Shown: one piece after another, positions 60,414-64,000 of the stretch
Numbering within the stretch: the first letter of the stretch is position 1
Layout: every line of letters starts with the position of its first letter
The notes under the pieces: generated by a model
The model's input: only the letters and a program-made list of their open reading frames with translations
What the model was told of the DNA's origin: nothing
Database searches by the model: none
Position numbers and translations under genes: made by a program
NCBI GenBank assembly: GCA_041908165.1
Contig: JAYRFV010000107.1
Span: 5,952 to 69,951 of the forward strand
Direction of reading: 5' to 3'
Length of the DNA stretch: 64,000 nucleotides
Origin: JACQZU01 sp041908165
Lineage (GTDB): Bacteria > Acidobacteriota > Holophagae > Holophagales > Holophagaceae

Positions 60414-61292
60414 TCAGGGAGCGGGCGGCTTCCGGGGCGACTCCAGGTCGACTTCCAAGGTCCAGGCCGTTCCCAGGCGCCGCCAGGCCCGGACGTAGGT
60501 GCCCGACTCCGGAGGGCCTGCCGGCGGCCTCCGCTGGTAGGTCCCGTGCACGAACAGGAGTTCGCCGCTCGCCGCCACGGCCGAGCCCGCGGGTTCCCAG
60601 GTCGCCGGGCCGGGATGGGAGGCCAGCAGGGCCCGGGCCGGAACCCAGCCCACGGACGGCGGGTCTGGGCTCCGGTAAACCCGGCCCTCGGGCGCAAGGT
60701 GCGTCCTGTAGGCCCGCTCGGCTCGGGCGGAGGCGGCGGCGGCGAAGCGCCGGTCCAGTTCCAGGGCCTGCTCCACCGACAAGGGCGCGGCCGACAGCTG
60801 GGGGTCCGTGCGGGTGGAGCCGGGCACCGGCAGGGGCCGGACGCCGCGGGCGGCGCTCCGGGTCGGGATCCCGATGTCCCAGAGCAGCTGCCATCCGGCT
60901 TCGGGATCGCGCTTCCAGACCGAGAGGAACCACCCGAAGGCGGAGGCGGAGGCCTCCGGCCGCTCCCGCCATTCCCAAGGACCGGAGGTGAAGCCCAGGT
61001 CGCCGGAACGGGCCGTGCCGGCCACGGCCGGGAACCAGGAGAGCCGGGCCGGGGTTTCGGGGAGCCGGGCATACCAGTCCCGGCCGTTCTGGGGTTCCGG
61101 ACGGAAGAGCAGGCCCTCCGGGTGGAAGGCGGCCTGGAAGGCCGGCTTCATGCCGTCCCGCTCGCAGTGGCGGATGAAGGCCCACTCCGCCGCCAGGATC
61201 CCCGCCTGCCCGGGAGCCCGGCGCGTGGACCCATGGGGGGAGGCACCCATCGCGGAAAGGGTTCCTGCCAGGACCAGGGGAATCCAGCGCAT
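60414..61292 (-). CDS. exported protein with two SnoaL-like (NTF2-fold) repeats
   Basis: This is a 292-residue protein with a signal peptide (MRWIPLVLAGTLSAMG). Two parallel units follow: AEWAFIRHCERDGMKPAFQAAFHPEGLLFRPEPQNG in the first and ALELDRRFAAAASARAERAYRTHLAPEGRVYRSP in the second (shown here in blocks), each ending with an SVWKRDPEAGWQLLWD or AWRRLGTAWTLEVDLE strand. This is the DUF4440/SnoaL pattern duplicated. It is periplasmic and of unknown ligand. Its stop lies 72 nt before the fliO start, so it may be the first gene of the flagellar run. Confidence 0.7.
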   Translation of the reverse strand: MRWIPLVLAGTLSAMGASPHGSTRRAPGQAGILAAEWAFIRHCERDGMKPAFQAAFHPEGLLFRPEPQNGRDWYARLPETPARLSWFPAVAGTARSGDLGFTSGPWEWRERPEASASAFGWFLSVWKRDPEAGWQLLWDIGIPTRSAARGVRPLPVPGSTRTDPQLSAAPLSVEQALELDRRFAAAASARAERAYRTHLAPEGRVYRSPDPPSVGWVPARALLASHPGPATWEPAGSAVAASGELLFVHGTYQRRPPAGPPESGTYVRAWRRLGTAWTLEVDLESPRKPPAP

Positions 61293-61519
61293 GCCGCCCT
61301 CCGCGGACCATCCTAGGGCATGCCCCCGCGGGCCGGCGCACGGAAGACCCCTGCCGGCGCACCCCTGGCCCCTCGGCCCGGACCGGAGGCGGCGCACCAT
61401 ACCGGTCCAGTCCGCGCAGGTTTTCGGAGCCTTACTGGTCCAATCGCTACATTTCCCCGGAGCGGGTCCCGATGGGAGGGCAGGGGCGAAGGGGTCGTCC
61501 GCGGATCGGGAGCTCGCAC

Positions 61520-64000
61520 ATGGACACCGGCCGGGCTGAGGAATGCGGCAATGCAGCGGCCGGAGGGCCGTCCTCGCGCTTCCTCGGGGCCGCGGTGGCC
61601 GCCGGCCTGGTGGCCCTCCTGCTCGGCTGCGGCGGCGGTTCCACGCCTGGCGCCACGCCCGGCGCCACGCCGGCCGGGCCGCCGGCCATCTCCGCCTTCT
61701 CGGCCACGCCGGCGGGCATCGTGGCCGGCGGGTCGTCCACCCTGGCCTGGTCGGTCAATGGCGCCACCAGCCTCCGCATCGATCCCGGCATCGGGGCCGT
61801 CACCGGAACCTCGGTGGCCGTCCAGCCCCTCTCCACGACCACCTACACCCTCAGTGCCGCCAATGGTTCGGGCCTGACCACCGCCACCACCACCCTCCAG
61901 GTGCAACCCGCGGTGGCGATCGCCGGTTTCACCGCTGCGCGGGACCTGATCACGGCCGGATCGACCACCGCCTTGACCCCGGTCTTCAGCAACGCCACCG
62001 GCGCCCGCATCGAGCCCGGCGTGGGGCCCGTGGTTTCCGGGCAGGACTATGCGGTCCGTCCCGGAGCATCCACCACCTTCACCTTGACGGTGGAGGGCCC
62101 GGGCGGACCGCTGACCCGGAGCCTCACGGTCCAGGTGGTGCCCGCGCCGGCGATCAGCGCGTTCACCGCCACGCCCGCCTTCGTCCAGCCGGGATCGAGC
62201 AGCCAGCTCACCGCGGTGTACTCGGGCGGCACCGGCCGCCTGGACCCTGGACTCGGACCCGTGGAGAGCGGTGTTCCACTGTCCACCGGAGCCCTCCAGG
62301 AGTCGACGACCTTCCTGCTGACCGTGACGAACCCGGCCGGCGACAGCGTCTCCAGGACCACCCAGGTGTCCGTGGGCGCGGGGCCGGCCATCGCCGGCTT
62401 CACCGCAGCCAGGCCGATCCTGACCGCGGGGGGGACGACGACGATCGTCCCCGTGTTCTCCAATGCCGCCAGCGCCACCATCGATCACGGGGTCGGCAGC
62501 GTGACCTCGGGAAGCGCCTACCCCGTGACCCTGGCGGTCACGACCACCTACACCCTGACCGTCACCGGTCCAGGGGGAACCCTCACCCGGGCTCTGACCA
62601 TCACCGTGGTACCCCCACCTGAAATCGCCTCCTTCTCGGCCGAGCCTGGATCGGTCCTGCCCGGAGTCCCCAGCCTTCTGACCGGCAGGTTCTCCGGCGG
62701 CCTCGGGTCCGTCGACCCTGGAATCGGACCGGTCACCAGCGGCGAGGCAGTCTCCACCGGAGCCTTGACGGCCAGCACCAGCTACCTCCTCACCGTGACC
62801 AATCCCGCGGGCGACCGCGTGCAGGCGTCCACCACGGTGGTGGTCGGCTCGGCCGTGGAAATCACCGGACTCGGCGCCACCCGCGCAACCCTGACCCAGG
62901 GCGGGACCAGCACCATCACGCCGAGCTTCGTCAACGCGACCAGCGCCACGCTGGAACCCGGGATCGGCCCTGTCCAGTCCGGCAGCGCCTATCCCGTGAG
63001 CCCCGACCGCACGACGACCTACACCCTCACGGCCCAGGGCCTCGGCGGCCCGGTCAGCCGACCCATCACCATCCAGGTCGTGCCCCCGCCGAGCATCGCC
63101 TCCTTCTCGGCCGAACCTTCCTCCGTGCCGAGCGGCGGCAGCAGCCAGTTGACCGCACGCTTCGCCGACGGCCTGGGCGAGGTCGACCATGGTGTCGGCC
63201 CGGTGAGCAGCGGGATGGCGGCCACCACGGGGGCCCTGGGCGCCAGCACCACCTACCTTCTGACCGTGACCAACCCGGCAGGAGACCAGGTTTCCGCCTC
63301 GACCACGGTGACGGTCGGCAGCGCGGTGGCCATCACCTCGTTCTCCGCCGCCCGGACCACGATCTCCGCAGGGAGCAGCACCACCCTGACCGCCGCCTTC
63401 GTCAACGCCACCGGGGCGAGCGTGGACCAGGGCATCGGGACGGTGTCGTCCGGCGTGCCCATCACCGTGACCCCCGCGGCCACCACCACCTACACCCTGA
63501 GCGCCACCGGACTGGGCGGGCCGGTCACCGCCGCCGTCACGGTCACCGTGGTGCCCGCACCCGTCATCGAGGCCTTCAGCGCCTCCCCCAGCGCCGTACC
63601 CGCAGGCGGAGCCAGCCAGCTCACGGCCACCTTCTCCGGAGGCGCCGGGACCATCGATCACGGCCTCGGCGCCGTGACCAGCGCCGTCGCCGTCACGACC
63701 GGCCCGCTCGCCGCCAGCACCGGCTTCCTGCTGACCGTCACCAATGCGGCCGGGGACAGCGTCACCGCCACCACCACGGTCACGGTCGGGTCCGCTGTCG
63801 CCATCACGGGGTTCTCCGCGGCCCGCACCACGCTCACGGCCGGATCCAGCACCACCTTGACCGCCACCTTCACCAACGCCAGCGGGGCCAGCGTCGACCA
63901 GGGCGTGGGCCCGGTGGTCTCGGGGGTCGCCGTTCCGGTGTCGCCCGCCTCCACCACCACCTACACCCTGAACGCGCTCGGCCTGGGCGGACCGGTGACC
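61520..64000 (+). CDS. Ig-like repeat lipoprotein, N-terminal part (3' truncated by window)
   Basis: The frame is open from 61520 to the last base with no stop (827 codons visible). A signal peptide ends with the lipobox LLGC (C37), so it is a probable lipoprotein, exposed on the outer membrane. The rest is alternating Ig-like beta domains, 77-79 residues each: type A (ISAFSATPA..., VTNPAGD) and type B (AITSFSAARTTL..., TTTYTLxxxGLGGP). Strands end in TTTYTL-like motifs. GGGAG lies 7 nt before the ATG. The DNA repeats every 471 bp. The protein may be an adhesin or surface stalk. The long open frames on the minus strand are shadows of the repeats. Confidence 0.85.
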   Translation, partial: MDTGRAEECGNAAAGGPSSRFLGAAVAAGLVALLLGCGGGSTPGATPGATPAGPPAISAFSATPAGIVAGGSSTLAWSVNGATSLRIDPGIGAVTGTSVAVQPLSTTTYTLSAANGSGLTTATTTLQVQPAVAIAGFTAARDLITAGSTTALTPVFSNATGARIEPGVGPVVSGQDYAVRPGASTTFTLTVEGPGGPLTRSLTVQVVPAPAISAFTATPAFVQPGSSSQLTAVYSGGTGRLDPGLGPVESGVPLSTGALQESTTFLLTVTNPAGDSVSRTTQVSVGAGPAIAGFTAARPILTAGGTTTIVPVFSNAASATIDHGVGSVTSGSAYPVTLAVTTTYTLTVTGPGGTLTRALTITVVPPPEIASFSAEPGSVLPGVPSLLTGRFSGGLGSVDPGIGPVTSGEAVSTGALTASTSYLLTVTNPAGDRVQASTTVVVGSAVEITGLGATRATLTQGGTSTITPSFVNATSATLEPGIGPVQSGSAYPVSPDRTTTYTLTAQGLGGPVSRPITIQVVPPPSIASFSAEPSSVPSGGSSQLTARFADGLGEVDHGVGPVSSGMAATTGALGASTTYLLTVTNPAGDQVSASTTVTVGSAVAITSFSAARTTISAGSSTTLTAAFVNATGASVDQGIGTVSSGVPITVTPAATTTYTLSATGLGGPVTAAVTVTVVPAPVIEAFSASPSAVPAGGASQLTATFSGGAGTIDHGLGAVTSAVAVTTGPLAASTGFLLTVTNAAGDSVTATTTVTVGSAVAITGFSAARTTLTAGSSTTLTATFTNASGASVDQGVGPVVSGVAVPVSPASTTTYTLNALGLGGPVT
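61688..64000 (+). repeat. 471-bp tandem super-repeat encoding alternating Ig-like domains
   Basis: Type A domains begin at 61688, 62153, 62624, 63095 and 63566; type B domains at 61919, 62390, 62861, 63332 and 63803. Every B-to-B step is exactly 471 bp. A-to-A steps are 465 then 471 bp three times. The array runs off the window end, so its total number is unknown. Confidence 0.85.

Noticed and set aside
61313..63661. A 782-codon minus-strand open frame over the Ig-like repeats
   Set aside because: It mirrors the repeats of the plus-strand lipoprotein and is Gly/Arg/Asp-rich without a fold. The plus frame has a signal peptide, lipobox and Ig-like strands.
61688..64000. Possible CRISPR array or satellite DNA from the regular 471-bp period
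   Set aside because: The units are long, diverged and keep one reading frame with Ig-like protein strands; there are no short identical repeats with unique spacers and no cas genes.

Overview
The window is about 70% G+C and densely packed. Genes often overlap by 4 nt (ATGA or GTGA), and no stretch longer than about 300 bases lacks a gene. A TonB-family C-terminus, a PilMNOPQ type IV pilus cluster with an outer-membrane secretin, flagellar export genes and lipoproteins indicate a motile Gram-negative (diderm) bacterium. The gene mix and composition fit Acidobacteriota of the Holophagaceae type (Geothrix-like). That placement is an inference; no rRNA or species marker is present.

Layout: 1-582 is the 3' end of a TonB-family gene. 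679-2193 is an unknown exported protein. 2251-5579 is a two-gene molybdopterin oxidoreductase module whose second gene fuses the iron-sulfur and membrane-anchor subunits. 5551-13220 holds a convergent hypothetical gene, a FAD-dependent dehydrogenase, a polyphosphate:AMP phosphotransferase, a histidine kinase, NAD synthetase, tRNA-Leu(CAA), a tiny ORF and a bacteriohemerythrin. 13232-18599 holds an ABC ATPase, a three-domain acyltransferase/ACP/acyl-ligase, a thiolase lacking its second catalytic cysteine, and a YdcF/SanA-like protein. 18653-26031 holds a large CehA/McbA-like protein, DnaB, a dispersed-type inverted repeat, an E2 acyltransferase and GatA. 26294-32714 holds a J-domain protein, a PP2C phosphatase and pilMNOPQ, with a recognisable promoter and terminator.

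32778-38576 holds two small ORFs, a 3-hydroxyacyl-CoA dehydrogenase, a second PP2C, a possible split RdgC, an N-acetylmuramoyl-L-alanine amidase and PurE. 38631-46028 holds small and membrane proteins (one with an in-frame TGA), an AlgH-family protein, an AlkA-like glycosylase, proBA with a crotonase and a dienelactone hydrolase, NadC and a universal stress protein. 46165-53251 holds a pirin with a palindromic promoter, a soluble chemotaxis-type receptor, RarA, an AlaX-type editing protein, a hemerythrin and a cysteine desulfurase.

53285-61292 is one long minus-strand flagellar cluster. In transcription order it runs: SnoaL-like protein, fliO, fliP, fliQ, fliR, flhB, a receiver-SHOCT regulator, a repeat protein and a YheT-like hydrolase. 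61520-64000 is the start of a large lipoprotein built of alternating Ig-like domains. It stays open to the window edge, and its DNA repeats with an almost exact 471-bp period.

There is no CRISPR array, prophage, transposase or recognisable defence island. The unusual content lies in individual proteins and sites: the 471-bp Ig array, the Cys-to-Gly thiolase, the degenerate CehA-like protein, the self-contained acyl-ligase, the split RdgC, the nonsense codon at 38966, a probable CTG start at 54238, and a 54-nt A/T-only island between convergent genes.
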